In this document: piece by piece, positions 1 to 8,011 of the stretch | How the letters are laid out: every line of letters begins with the position of its first letter | Position numbering within the stretch: the stretch's first letter is position 1 | NCBI GenBank assembly: GCA_902812455.1 | Contig: CADDZH010000045.1 | Location: forward strand, 1 to 39,089 | DNA length: 39,089 nucleotides | Source of the DNA: Chloroflexota bacterium | GTDB taxonomy: Bacteria > Chloroflexota > Ktedonobacteria > Ktedonobacterales > Ktedonobacteraceae | Direction: 5' to 3' | Program-made: the position numbers and the translations under genes | The notes under the pieces: model-generated | The model's database searches: none | Told to the model about the DNA's origin: nothing | The model's input: only the letters and a program-made list of their open reading frames with translations

Positions 1-24
1 GCCCAACCCCGCTTGCCCCTACGA
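1..24. repeat. Fragment of interspersed GCCCCTAC-type repeat
   Basis: The first bases resemble the stretch at 34010-34042: both start CCCAACC, continue through a C-rich CCGCTT segment and end in GCCCCTACGA. The same GCCCCTAC core, or its complement GTAGGGGC, recurs in other non-coding spots (about 16193, 16240, 21700 and 23955). It is probably the end of an interspersed repeat cut by the window edge. Confidence 0.35.
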
Positions 25-67
25 TATACGATTCGCATTCGTGCCGGCTGCACGATGGAAGAAATGG

Positions 68-916
68 ATGAGATTAAAGGTGCAGGAGATCTATCGTTTT
101 CTTGATACGGGGGTGCAGGATGCGGCCCTCAACATGGCTATTGATGAGGCAGTGCTCCTGCATCATATGCAGGGCGTGGCGCCGCCTACGCTGCGCGTCT
201 TTTGCTGGTCGCAGCCGTCGATCTCCCTGGGGCGTTTTCAGAGCGTCGAGCGCGAGATAGATAGAGAGCGCTGCCGGGAACTGGGCGTGGCTCTTGTACG
301 ACGCCCCACGGGAGGGCGCGCCGTCTACCATCGAGATGAATTTACCTACAGTATCGTGATCGGCAAGCGCTATGGCGTGCCTGCGGGGGTGGTGGCTGCC
401 TATGCCTATCTTGCGCAGGGCATCCTGGCGGCCATGCATAGCCTGGGCGTGCAGGCGGAGTTAAGCGACGAGCGCGCCAGCAAGCATCCCTCGGCAGCCT
501 GTTTTGCCTCCTCCACACAGGCCGATCTGACCAGCGGTGGCTACAAGCTGGTTGGCAGCGCGCAGGTGTGGAAGGACGACGCGCTGCTGCAACAGGGATC
601 GCTACCCCTGGATGATCGCTCTGCCGAGTTTTTTTCGATGCTGCGCTATCCTTCTGAAGAGGCGCGAGCGCAGGCGCTAGCCCTCTACCAGGAGAAAACG
701 ATGCCGCTGCATGTGTTCGCTCCGCAGGCTACATGGGAGCAGGTGGCGGAGGCGTTCCGCAGCGGTTTTGGCAGCGCCTTGCAGGCCGAATTTGTGCCTG
801 GTGAGTTGAGCCGGTCGGAGTGGGAACTGGCCTATCAACTGGTTGAGGAGAAGTACAGCAAGCTGGAATGGCGCGCAGCATATACCTCGCAGAAGGAGCA
901 TACTTGCAATGCGTAA
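68..916 (+). CDS. Lipoate-protein ligase / octanoyltransferase family protein (LipM-like)
   Basis: Member of the biotin/lipoate A/B protein ligase family, which attaches octanoyl or lipoyl groups to E2 or GcvH proteins. Seen: the acyl-binding motif RRPTGGRAVYH, the Lys of GGYKLVGSAQ (about residue 160) and QQGSLPLD. A Cys in SAACFASS (about residue 145) sits where the catalytic Cys of Bacillus LipM octanoyltransferases lies. That favours an octanoyltransferase over an ATP-dependent LplA ligase, but the two cannot be separated with certainty. The ATG at 68 was chosen because the homologous region begins there; a GTG at 41 in the same frame would add nine residues. Its last eight bases overlap pgsA, so the two genes are probably co-translated. 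A lipoic acid link to phospholipid synthesis is not implied; both are housekeeping functions. Confidence 0.85.
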   Translation: MRLKVQEIYRFLDTGVQDAALNMAIDEAVLLHHMQGVAPPTLRVFCWSQPSISLGRFQSVEREIDRERCRELGVALVRRPTGGRAVYHRDEFTYSIVIGKRYGVPAGVVAAYAYLAQGILAAMHSLGVQAELSDERASKHPSAACFASSTQADLTSGGYKLVGSAQVWKDDALLQQGSLPLDDRSAEFFSMLRYPSEEARAQALALYQEKTMPLHVFAPQATWEQVAEAFRSGFGSALQAEFVPGELSRSEWELAYQLVEEKYSKLEWRAAYTSQKEHTCNA

Positions 917-1514
917 CGTTCCAAATCTGCTGAGTTCAAGTCGCATCGTGGCAACTGTTGTGATATTTGTGCTGGTCTTGCTCGATAGCCCCTGGGCCTT
1001 CCTGGTTGCCACAGCGCTGTTTGTCCTGGCATCGATCACCGACTACCTGGATGGCTACTTCGCCCGCCGCTTCAAGCTGGTCTCTTCCCTGGGTGTCTTC
1101 TTAGACCTCACTGCCGATAAAGTATTTGTTTGTGCCATCTTGATCGCCCTGGTGCAGGTTAGCCTCGTGCCTGCCTGGATCGCCGCGATTATCGTCGCAC
1201 GAGAACTCCTGGTCTCAGGGCTGCGCTCGATAGCTGCGGCAAAGGGCAAAGTTATTCCTGCCGGCATGTGGGGCAAGCAGAAAACGCTCATTACCATGGT
1301 TGCCATGGGCATATTGTTATTCGCCAAAGGCTTGAATGCCCACCTGCTCTCGCTCTTTCCCCCTATGCTCGTCTTTAACAAGCAGGCGCTGAATGCCCCC
1401 GATATCCTGCTCCTTGCTGCCGATGTTCTCCTGATCCTGGCCACCGTGTGGACAATTTTTTCCGGTATCGAATATATGATCGGCGCACTGCCGCTTTTCC
1501 AGAACCAGAAATGA
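909..1514 (+). CDS. pgsA: CDP-alcohol phosphatidyltransferase, PgsA type
   Basis: Integral membrane enzyme of about 201 residues. It probably transfers a phosphatidyl group from CDP-diacylglycerol to glycerol-3-phosphate, the first committed step to phosphatidylglycerol. The complete family signature D-x2-DG-x2-AR-x8-G-x3-D-x3-D is visible near residues 43-68, starting at DYLDGYFAR. Several hydrophobic helices follow (IAAIIVARELLVSGLR and the C-terminal ILLLAADVLLILATVW). The ATG at 909 lies inside the end of the upstream transferase gene (8-base overlap), and MRNVPNLLSSSRI is a typical PgsA start. An upstream in-frame start at 843 would add 22 non-homologous residues and was rejected. The family also includes phosphatidylinositol-phosphate and cardiolipin synthases, so the exact acceptor is inferred. 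Confidence 0.9.
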   Translation: MRNVPNLLSSSRIVATVVIFVLVLLDSPWAFLVATALFVLASITDYLDGYFARRFKLVSSLGVFLDLTADKVFVCAILIALVQVSLVPAWIAAIIVARELLVSGLRSIAAAKGKVIPAGMWGKQKTLITMVAMGILLFAKGLNAHLLSLFPPMLVFNKQALNAPDILLLAADVLLILATVWTIFSGIEYMIGALPLFQNQK

Positions 1515-1517
1515 GAG

Positions 1518-1615
1518 CCTGGCCTCCACAAACCTGGCCTCCACAAGGGAGGCCACTACATTTCATCCATTTCGGCAGGCTGAACATGTAGTGACTCCCC
1601 CTTGTGGGAGTCAGG
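1518..1615. repeat. Palindromic interspersed repeat cluster between convergent genes
   Basis: A truncated copy (1518-1532) and a longer copy (1533-1561) of a CCTGGCCTCCACAAGGGAGG-type repeat are followed by an inverted diverged copy (1585-1615, ending CTTGTGGGAGTCAGG). The unit itself contains GGCCTCC/GGAGGCC arms. The whole block could fold into a long hairpin between the ends of pgsA and plsY and may act as a bidirectional transcript end. Relatives lie at 3685-3748 and 23896-23959. Confidence 0.7.
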
Positions 1616-1629
1616 TATCCAGCTTCTAA

Positions 1630-2316
1630 TCAGGCCTTTACATTCGAAGGCGCTCTCTCGAGCCCCGTTTCTTGTCCCAGCTTGCTCTCTGTTCCTGCCA
1701 GCAAGCGGGCGATATTGTCGTGGTGGAAGAGAATAACCAGCGCAGCGGCAATCACAATAAAGAGCATCTCCGGCAGGCCGATGCGCCCGATGAATGTGGG
1801 ATGAACACGACCGACAAAATAAAAGATAAAGGCGCAGGTCATGCCGGTGAGCGCCCCTACAATCGAACCAAGCGAGACATAACGCGAGAGCGCTATCGTA
1901 ATGGCCGAGGTAAGAAGGCTGATGGCGAAAGCAAGAGGAGAGGCGACAAGTAACGTGCCGCCACTGGTGGAGACTCCGCGCCCACCTTTGAAGCCGATGA
2001 ATACAGGGAAGATATGCCCAAGCAGCGCAGCTAATCCTGCCGCTGTTATTCCCCATCCCATGCCGTGAAAGAACGGGATAAATATTGCCAGCAGCGCAGG
2101 CCCTATCCCCTTTGATAGGTCCAGCACAAAGACTATCGCGGCAGGGATGTTTCCCAGCACCCGCCTGACGTTTGTCGCACCCATTTTGTGGCTGCCATAA
2201 TTACGTATATCAAAATGCCTGCCGCGAAGCAGCATTCCCATCCAGTAGCCAGAAGGAAGAGAGCCCCACAGATAACCAATGATTGTTATAAGTACCAGGC
2301 CAGGAACGAAAGACAT
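1630..2316 (-). CDS. plsY: Acyl-phosphate:glycerol-3-phosphate acyltransferase PlsY
   Basis: Polytopic membrane acyltransferase of about 228 residues. It makes 1-acyl-glycerol-3-phosphate from acyl-phosphate and glycerol-3-phosphate, the first step of phospholipid synthesis. All three PlsY motifs are visible: GSLPSGYWMG near the N-terminus, the loop NYGSHKMGATNVRRVLG, and FKGGRGVSTSGGTLL. Five or so hydrophobic helices match the family. The start at 2316 (MSFVPG) was chosen because an AAGGAG Shine-Dalgarno lies six bases upstream; the ATG at 2331 would include that site in the coding sequence. The gene lies 77 bases downstream of panC on the same strand and may be co-transcribed with it. It converges on pgsA, so two phospholipid genes meet tail to tail. 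Confidence 0.93.
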   Translation of the reverse strand: MSFVPGLVLITIIGYLWGSLPSGYWMGMLLRGRHFDIRNYGSHKMGATNVRRVLGNIPAAIVFVLDLSKGIGPALLAIFIPFFHGMGWGITAAGLAALLGHIFPVFIGFKGGRGVSTSGGTLLVASPLAFAISLLTSAITIALSRYVSLGSIVGALTGMTCAFIFYFVGRVHPTFIGRIGLPEMLFIVIAAALVILFHHDNIARLLAGTESKLGQETGLERAPSNVKA

Positions 2317-2393
2317 ACCTGTCTCCTTCATTCGAGCTTTTTTCCCATCACAGTAATTAATTATAGTCCGATTGAAGGAAAAAACCAGAAACT

Positions 2394-3257
2394 TTATAAC
2401 AGCCAGTGGTCATCGCCCAGCCAGGTGATATGATCAACGAAGCGCTGATTGCCGGCGCGAACGGCGATAATGAGTAAGGTTCCCGGCACGACCTCTTCCA
2501 GAGGGATGAATGTATCTGGCTGGCAAGCCTCCACATATTCTACTGTTATCGCCGGCTTTGTGGCCAGTTGCTCGACTATTGCTTTCTTAATCTCGGCAGC
2601 ACGGCGCTCGCCTTGTTCAATGAGCGCTTTGCCCGCCATCAATGCGGGATAGATAGCTGCTGCCTCCTGCCGTTCTGTCGCCGAGAGGAAATGATTGCGA
2701 CTGCTCCTGACCAGGCCATCGCTTTCGCGCACTGTTGGCAAGATACGCAGGTTGACATCGATATTCAAATCTCGCACGAGCTGGCGAGCAATGGCAACCT
2801 GGTGAATGTCCTTCCAGCCAAAATAGGCGATATCTGGCCGCACAAGCTGCAAGAGTTTCGTGATTACGGTGGCAACACCCCGGATGTACCGGGAATTTAC
2901 CTGCGCCTCAAGACGCTCGGCGAAAGAGCCTGCGAAGGTGATGTAGGTAGAAAAGCCAGGCGGGAAGAGATCCTCAACGCGGGGAATGAAGACAACATCC
3001 ACATTGGCAACGGTCAACAATTGCAGATCGCGCGGAAGGTCACGAGGATAATGTAAAAACTCTTCATCACTGGCAAACTGTAGTGGGCTTGTAAAAATGC
3101 TGGCAACACTGATTTCGCACTCGCGTTTTGCAGCCTCCACCAGTGTCATATGCCCTTCATGGAGGTACCCTCGAGTAGGAACAAATCCCACCGATCCGCC
3201 AGCCAGCCATCCCCGCGCCGTTTCAGTCATCTCATCCAGATTATATATAATTCGCAT
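2394..3257 (-). CDS. panC: Pantoate--beta-alanine ligase (PanC), with active-site substitutions
   Basis: Full-length (287 residues) PanC-family protein; the family condenses pantoate and beta-alanine with ATP to give pantothenate. Conserved features seen: the HxGH nucleotide motif (HEGH, residues 33-36), Gln60, FGWKD with Lys149-Asp150, Gln153 and the SSRN motif at 185-188. Three positions differ from well-studied PanC enzymes: the Met of PTMG is Arg29 (PTRG), the Asn of FVNP is Ser57 (FTSP), and the His of PGHFRGV is Tyr124 (SRYIRGV). These positions line the pantoate/ATP pocket in the Mycobacterium enzyme, so activity or specificity may be altered. No panB or panD is adjacent. The start MRIIYN matches the family N-terminus. 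Confidence 0.85.
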   Translation of the reverse strand: MRIIYNLDEMTETARGWLAGGSVGFVPTRGYLHEGHMTLVEAAKRECEISVASIFTSPLQFASDEEFLHYPRDLPRDLQLLTVANVDVVFIPRVEDLFPPGFSTYITFAGSFAERLEAQVNSRYIRGVATVITKLLQLVRPDIAYFGWKDIHQVAIARQLVRDLNIDVNLRILPTVRESDGLVRSSRNHFLSATERQEAAAIYPALMAGKALIEQGERRAAEIKKAIVEQLATKPAITVEYVEACQPDTFIPLEEVVPGTLLIIAVRAGNQRFVDHITWLGDDHWLL

Positions 3258-3549
3258 AGTGGCCCCCGGCGAAACAAAGGCATTCCTGCACCTTTGTGCT
3301 CCTGCCTGGTTCGTGACACCGGTATGCAGGAGAGCGGTATATCACGTTTTTTCATCATTTTTTTGAACGTATTTATGGTTATTAATGTCGCATTGTAGTT
3401 ACCATAACGTATGGCAACAATACAAGTAACCTGCTCTAATAGTTAGAGATGCATGGAAAATATGCGTTTAAAATGCTACATCCGAATAAAAATTTGGTTC
3501 AATATGTTATACGTATAAAAGACGTGGGGAGACTCAGCCACAATTGCGC
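3258..3549. other. Non-coding stretch upstream of panC and greA
   Basis: This AT-rich stretch lies between the divergent panC (-) and greA (+) transcription units. It contains a CAAAGG/CCTTTG inverted repeat near 3277-3298 and several AT-rich hexamers. No convincing panC promoter could be placed, and no protein-coding signal is visible. Confidence 0.4.
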
Positions 3550-3578
3550 TTGACGTTCTGGGCATTCCAACGTATAAT
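3550..3578 (+). promoter_or_regulatory. Sigma-70-type promoter for greA
   Basis: TTGACG (3550-3555), a 17-base spacer and a perfect TATAAT (3573-3578). Transcription should begin near 3585. That gives an unusually long leader of about 320 bases before the greA start codon, and the leader contains an interspersed repeat. Confidence 0.75.
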
Positions 3579-3684
3579 CAGGTCTGTACGAATTAAGATC
3601 TGGGTATTGCCACGGCCCGCTCTATGATTAACATACCGGGCCACCCCTGTAGTAGTCTGTCAAAGTTCAATTGGTGGGTGAAAG

Positions 3685-3748
3685 CCTGGCCCCCACAAGG
3701 GAGGCCACGACATGGTATCGGTCACATCAAGCTTGACGGACTAGTAGG
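3685..3748 (+). repeat. 64-bp interspersed repeat, copy in the greA leader
   Basis: This copy differs at only three of 64 positions from the copy at 23896-23959. It has a near-palindromic head (GGCC.CC ACAAG GGAGGCC) and contains the 10-base palindrome TCAAGCTTGA. It lies between the greA promoter and start codon, so it would be transcribed as part of the greA leader. Confidence 0.8.
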
Positions 3749-3905
3749 ACTGGCGGCAATTCATAGAGTGATCTTCAGGAATGCCTGTTGCCGCCGGGCG
3801 TTTTGCTCGCTTCCCTGCAAAGTCAGGCCGCTTGAGAGAGGCGGTCGGGAGAACCTTTTACCTTGAAGCGTTCAAGAGAACGTGAAAATAATGGAGGAAT
3901 GTTTA

Positions 3906-4427
3906 ATGAGTATTGGCGGACAAAGTGACGCGAGATCTGAGCGCAGAGTTTATCGCCTGACGCCTGAAGGCTATGCGAAGAAAAAAGAGCGCCTGGATTA
4001 CCTGCGCACAGTGAAACGCAAAGAAGTCGCCGATTATATCCACGAAGCCAAAGAAGCTGGTGATATCACTGAAAGCGGCGCATACGAGGAAGCAAAGCGC
4101 GAACAGGCGCGAGTTGAGGGCGAGATCCTCTCGCTAGAGCGCCTGCTCGAATCTGCCGAGATCATGACTTCCGGTATGCATGACACCAAAAGCGGAGCCA
4201 TGGACGTTCGCGTCGGCACGGAAGTAAAAGTTGAGACCGATAGTGGCGCCACACGCACGTTCAAAATTGTTGAGACCTTCGAGGCCGATCCAAAAGCCGG
4301 CCTGATCTCTGACCAGTCCCCGGTCGGCAAAGCCCTGCTCGGCCACAAGGAGGGCGAGGAGGTCAAGGTTTCCACGCCGGGCGGCGTAACCACCTACACC
4401 ATCCTCTCAGTAAAACCGCTGGTATAA
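3906..4427 (+). CDS. greA: Transcription elongation factor GreA
   Basis: This cytoplasmic protein rescues backtracked RNA polymerase by stimulating cleavage of the nascent RNA 3' end. The 173-residue product has an N-terminal antiparallel coiled coil, with the acidic tip Asp53 and Glu56 in AGDITESGAYEEAK, followed by an FKBP-like C-terminal domain (SPVGKALLGHKEGEEV). The GGAGG at 3893-3897 is eight bases before the ATG at 3906, which fixes the start; an in-frame ATG at 3882 lies upstream of this ribosome binding site. The N-terminal 12-residue extension before the coiled coil is slightly longer than in E. coli GreA. The gene has its own near-consensus promoter and a strong hairpin after the stop, so it is monocistronic. 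Confidence 0.95.
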   Translation: MSIGGQSDARSERRVYRLTPEGYAKKKERLDYLRTVKRKEVADYIHEAKEAGDITESGAYEEAKREQARVEGEILSLERLLESAEIMTSGMHDTKSGAMDVRVGTEVKVETDSGATRTFKIVETFEADPKAGLISDQSPVGKALLGHKEGEEVKVSTPGGVTTYTILSVKPLV

Positions 4428-4429
4428 AC

Positions 4430-4461
4430 TATTCCTGGCGCCTATCTAGGCGCCAGGAATA
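4430..4461. terminator. Bidirectional hairpin between greA and the M29 aminopeptidase gene
   Basis: A perfect 13-bp inverted repeat (TATTCCTGGCGCC / GGCGCCAGGAATA) with a six-base loop sits three bases after the greA stop and four bases before the end of the convergent aminopeptidase gene. There is no clear T-tract on either side, so termination is inferred from the stem and its position. Confidence 0.7.
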
Positions 4462-4465
4462 ACTA

Positions 4466-5569
4466 CTACACAACAAACTCACCATCCTTGCAGAAGAGTT
4501 CACCATCCACGCGAACCTCGCTGCCCCGGCGCAGATCGCACACCATATCCCAGTGCAACGCTGACTGGTTCTGCCCTCCTGCCTCGGGAAAGCCGGCGCC
4601 GAGTGCGAGATGCACAGTGCCACCCATTTTTTCATCGAAGAGGATATTCTTTGTGCAGCGATCCACGTTGCGATTATTGCCGAAGGCGAACTCTCCCAGG
4701 CGTTTCGCCCCCTCATCTATGCCGAGCATCTGCTCCAGGTAGTCCTGGCCTTGCGCTGCTCGAGCCTCAACGACCACACCGTTCTCGAAGCGCAGGCGCA
4801 CGTCTTCGACCGAGCGCCCACCATATGAGGCAGGAAAGCTAAAACGAATGTAGCCATTGGCCGAATCTTCAACCGGGCTGGTGAAAAACTCGCCACCGGG
4901 CATATTGTAATGGCCATCATCGTTAATAAAGTGGCGTCCTTCGATAGAAAGCGTCAGGTCCGTGTCCTGTCCACGCACATGCATAGTACGCTTCCCGCTA
5001 AGCCACTGCACGAAGCGCTCCTGCTGCTGGCTCAGTTGCTGCCAGCGCGCTGCCGGGTCTTCGTCATCGAGGAAGCAGGTGCGGTAGAGGAAATCTTCAA
5101 AGTCGCTCAGGGACATATCCGCGTCCTGGGCGTAAGCATTGGTCGGGAACATGGCAATCGACCAGCGCAGCGATTTTTCAGCGGAGCGCTTCATATATGT
5201 CACTGCAAGATCACGAAAAGCCTGTTGTTGCAAAGCTATCCGTGATGGATCGACGCCGCTCAAGCCCTTTGTGTTCTCATCTGCCATGATTTGTAACTGC
5301 GTTTCGTACTCCTCAATAACCATACGCAGTGCAGGAGGGATGTAGGTCAACTGATCGTCTGACCCCTCTTTGAGGATAATTTCTTGCACTCCTGAGATAT
5401 TGATGAAGGTTTCTGGGTGCGCTCCAGCACGAATGGCTTCTCGTACCACCTCTTTTATAAGCGGCGCGGCGAGTGGACCTGTGTGGATAGCCAACCGATC
5501 CCCCTTCTTGATACCAAGCGAGTAGCGCACCAGCACCTGCGCCATGCGCTGCAAACGAATGTCTGCCAT
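4466..5569 (-). CDS. Aminopeptidase, peptidase family M29 (AmpS/AmpT-like)
   Basis: Cytosolic metallo-aminopeptidase of 367 residues, the usual length of the family. The N-terminal half has the M29 pattern LVRYSLGIKKGDRLAIHTGPLAAPLI. The metal-site residues of the C-terminal half are visible: Glu in MPGGEFFTSP, Glu in LGEFAFGNN, His in GGTVHLALG and His/Asp in SALHWDMVCDL. AAGGAG lies upstream of the ATG. The start follows the MFS gene stop by 21 bases on the same strand, so transporter and peptidase are probably co-transcribed with the regulator at 7023-7868. That context raises the possibility that a peptide is exported or handled, but the M29 family is general-purpose and no substrate can be named. 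Confidence 0.9.
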   Translation of the reverse strand: MADIRLQRMAQVLVRYSLGIKKGDRLAIHTGPLAAPLIKEVVREAIRAGAHPETFINISGVQEIILKEGSDDQLTYIPPALRMVIEEYETQLQIMADENTKGLSGVDPSRIALQQQAFRDLAVTYMKRSAEKSLRWSIAMFPTNAYAQDADMSLSDFEDFLYRTCFLDDEDPAARWQQLSQQQERFVQWLSGKRTMHVRGQDTDLTLSIEGRHFINDDGHYNMPGGEFFTSPVEDSANGYIRFSFPASYGGRSVEDVRLRFENGVVVEARAAQGQDYLEQMLGIDEGAKRLGEFAFGNNRNVDRCTKNILFDEKMGGTVHLALGAGFPEAGGQNQSALHWDMVCDLRRGSEVRVDGELFCKDGEFVV

Positions 5570-5590
5570 GAAAAACTTCTCCTTTTCTTT

Positions 5591-6916
5591 TCATGTAATC
5601 GTATTAGTGTTCCCCTTTGCCGGAGCCGGTATCCCGAACCAGCCAAAAAGGCCCGCTAGAGCTATCAGTACCCCTCCGATAGCGAAGATGATGTTGACCG
5701 GCACAAATTGCCCAAAGTATCCGGCAAGGCCAATCGAAACAAGGCTGCTGGCATACATGGCCGTCTCGATTACCGCTTGCACGCGCCCCATCAACCCCCG
5801 GGGCGTCGAGTTCAGCAGCAGCGGGCCAAAGCCTATATCGATACCGCCCTGCGGCATACCAATAAGAAAGTTGATCACCAGCGCGGCCACAAACCAGCTT
5901 TGCAAGGAATAGATGATGATACCCACCCCAAGCAGGAAGACGCAGCCCGTGAGGATATATTTCGGCAGCACCTTGCGGGCCATGATACCAATGCCAATGG
6001 CGCCGATCAGTGCGCCCAGCCCTCCTGCTGCTCCCAGTGGGCCGTAGAGGGCAGCGCTCGTATGCAAGTTATGCGTCACGAAGATGATGTCTAAGGCATT
6101 GAGCGCACCGGCTCCCAGCATGGCAATCAGCGCCAGGATCGTCACAATCAGCAGCACCCGCGTTTTGACCACGAAAGCGAAGCCCGCTGCCAGCTCGCGT
6201 ACCACAGGTCCAACCGTTCCTGCAGGCTGTTCGGCCTTTGCGAACAGGTAAGGATGCAGCTTTTCTCGGGGCGCCCGTATGAAACTCACACACAGGGCAG
6301 AGACCAGGAACGAAGCTGCGTTGATTGAGCAGGCGATGAGCGGCCCCACGGCAAAGTAGAGTGGCGAGGCAATGGCCGGGCCAATAACGAACGAGAGGGC
6401 AAAGGTTGCCTGGCCAACGGCTGCTGCCTGCGGCTGCTGCTCAGGGGCAACAATGACCTGCAATATCCCTGAACGGGCAGGCATAAAGAAACGCGCAAAG
6501 GTTGCCAGCAAGAAGACGCTCATATAAATGGTTGGAAGGCGCAAGAAAGCAGGCACGATGAAGGGCAGCAGCGCAATAAGGGCCCGCGACAGGTCGGATA
6601 CGATCATGGTCTGGCGGCGATTCCAGCGATCGACGAACACGCCCGCAACCGGGCCAAGCAGGAAGATGGGCGTATATTGCGCGATCAGCACGCCACTGAT
6701 GGCAGCGGCAGAATGTGTGAGCGCGAAAACCCAGACCAGCAGGGTCGTGGTATAGACAAAATCCCCTATATTGGAAATAGCTTGCCCACTGGCAAGGAAT
6801 GCAAAATTGCGGTTGATGAGCAGGCCACGACCAGGCACGATTTCCTCCTTCGCGTCAGGTTCATGCCGCGGCGCTTCCTCTGGTGTGAGAGGCGATGTGG
6901 GAGTTTTCGCCGGCAT
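5591..6916 (-). CDS. MFS transporter (macrolide/drug-efflux-like)
   Basis: Membrane transporter of 441 residues with about twelve hydrophobic helices. The first helix pair follows the pattern NRNFAFLASGQAISNIGDFV. The MFS A-motif-like loop GVFVDRWNRRQTMIVSDLSR is visible near residue 100, as in the MFS_3 / MefA-like exporters. The first 28 residues are hydrophilic and Pro/Glu-rich. An excellent ribosome site (AAGGAGGG) precedes the ATG. It lies downstream of a HTH regulator and upstream of an M29 aminopeptidase on the same strand, a layout common for regulator-exporter modules. The substrate is unknown. Confidence 0.88.
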   Translation of the reverse strand: MPAKTPTSPLTPEEAPRHEPDAKEEIVPGRGLLINRNFAFLASGQAISNIGDFVYTTTLLVWVFALTHSAAAISGVLIAQYTPIFLLGPVAGVFVDRWNRRQTMIVSDLSRALIALLPFIVPAFLRLPTIYMSVFLLATFARFFMPARSGILQVIVAPEQQPQAAAVGQATFALSFVIGPAIASPLYFAVGPLIACSINAASFLVSALCVSFIRAPREKLHPYLFAKAEQPAGTVGPVVRELAAGFAFVVKTRVLLIVTILALIAMLGAGALNALDIIFVTHNLHTSAALYGPLGAAGGLGALIGAIGIGIMARKVLPKYILTGCVFLLGVGIIIYSLQSWFVAALVINFLIGMPQGGIDIGFGPLLLNSTPRGLMGRVQAVIETAMYASSLVSIGLAGYFGQFVPVNIIFAIGGVLIALAGLFGWFGIPAPAKGNTNTIT

Positions 6917-7022
6917 AATGCCCTCCTTTACTGTGCCTTGCCCCTAATGAATTTTGCCAACCGAGACAGGGAATGAGTGGACCGCCGAGCAAGACAGGCA
7001 CAAGGCACTGCCCCTCCAGGAA

Positions 7023-7868
7023 TTACCCCGTGCGGGTGTCAAAGTTCATCAGGCTACCGCTGCTCTTCTTGAGCAAAACCTCGCGTACCTCTGGGGGGGC
7101 CTCGAGCTTCCCCACCAGGTTAAACTGCCCAATAGCCTGGTCTGCCAGCTCCGGGCTGATATCATCATCAAAATGACACACTCCTGTCACATTGATATCC
7201 AGCCGTCTTCCTTCCGCTACAGCCTTTTCCAGGTCTTGACGGCTATAGCTGACCGATCCAACTACCCAGGCATTCTTTGTCGCTATAGCGCCTCGCGGCT
7301 GCGGCATATCCTGCGGTGATGGTTGGGGATAGCCAACTATAAACAAGGCTGTCGATTGCTCCCCTTCAATGCCACGCCGGTTTTCATAAGGCTTGAGCAT
7401 ATCAATAAGTTGCTTAGCAAGCGCCTTATGCTCCTCCTCTGTCACATACAGGCGCACAGAACCCAAAATTAGAAAGGACTTCTCAGCTTTTTTTTCTTCC
7501 AGAGCAGTACGAAACGCGCGCTGGAAATCTTCCTTCATCTGATCGAGCCATGCGCTGGTAGCCGCCAGGGATTCATTCGAGGGCGCCGACATGAATAAAT
7601 CGTTGGAGACTGAGATATCCCTGGCAATGGGCTGGTAGTACTTTTCAAGAATGCCACCTTTCTCGCGCGTCTCAACCAGTTGCAACAGGCCAACTTTCTC
7701 CAGCTCCCGCACATGGTAGTGAACCTTTGCTGGCGCTATGCCCAGGGCTTCTCCCAACTGTGTGACCGTCATGGGATGCTCCTGCAACATGTCGATGATA
7801 CGCAGGCGTAGCACATCAGCTATCGCTCGCAACTGCTCCAGGTTGTTGATTTCGTACCGTTCTAGCAT
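7023..7868 (-). CDS. ArsR-type winged-helix transcriptional regulator
   Basis: The N-terminal 80 residues form an ArsR/HTH_20-like winged helix: LEQLRAIADVLRLRIIDMLQ, then the recognition-helix region TVTQLGEALGIAPAKVHYHV and a wing with LVETREKGGILEKYYQP. The remaining 200 residues are an uncharacterised ligand or dimerisation region, much longer than in classic metal-sensing ArsR. No CxC metal motif is present. The start at 7868 (MLERYE) was preferred because GAAGGA lies just upstream; an ATG at 7931 in the same frame would add 21 residues and use up the divergent promoter interval. It probably controls the downstream MFS and peptidase genes and perhaps the divergent kinase gene. Confidence 0.85.
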   Translation of the reverse strand: MLERYEINNLEQLRAIADVLRLRIIDMLQEHPMTVTQLGEALGIAPAKVHYHVRELEKVGLLQLVETREKGGILEKYYQPIARDISVSNDLFMSAPSNESLAATSAWLDQMKEDFQRAFRTALEEKKAEKSFLILGSVRLYVTEEEHKALAKQLIDMLKPYENRRGIEGEQSTALFIVGYPQPSPQDMPQPRGAIATKNAWVVGSVSYSRQDLEKAVAEGRRLDINVTGVCHFDDDISPELADQAIGQFNLVGKLEAPPEVREVLLKKSSGSLMNFDTRTG

Positions 7869-8011
7869 CAAATATCCTTCATCGATAAAATTTTTTTGAA
7901 CATATAAGAAGAATAAATCATTCAATTTCATTTGTCAAGGTGCTTTCAAATCCCCCTGCTTTCCGTGTAATATATGTATGCCACATTGATTACTTTGGAG
8001 AGGAGAACTAT

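Noticed and set aside
1556..2056. 166-codon minus-strand frame overlapping plsY
   Set aside because: Cys/His/Arg-rich out-of-frame reading of plsY; no start signal or homology.
7940..8011. Upstream GTG start for the APH-like protein
   Set aside because: No ribosome site, and it would occupy the interval needed for divergent promoters; the GTG at 8012 has GGAGAGGAG at good spacing.
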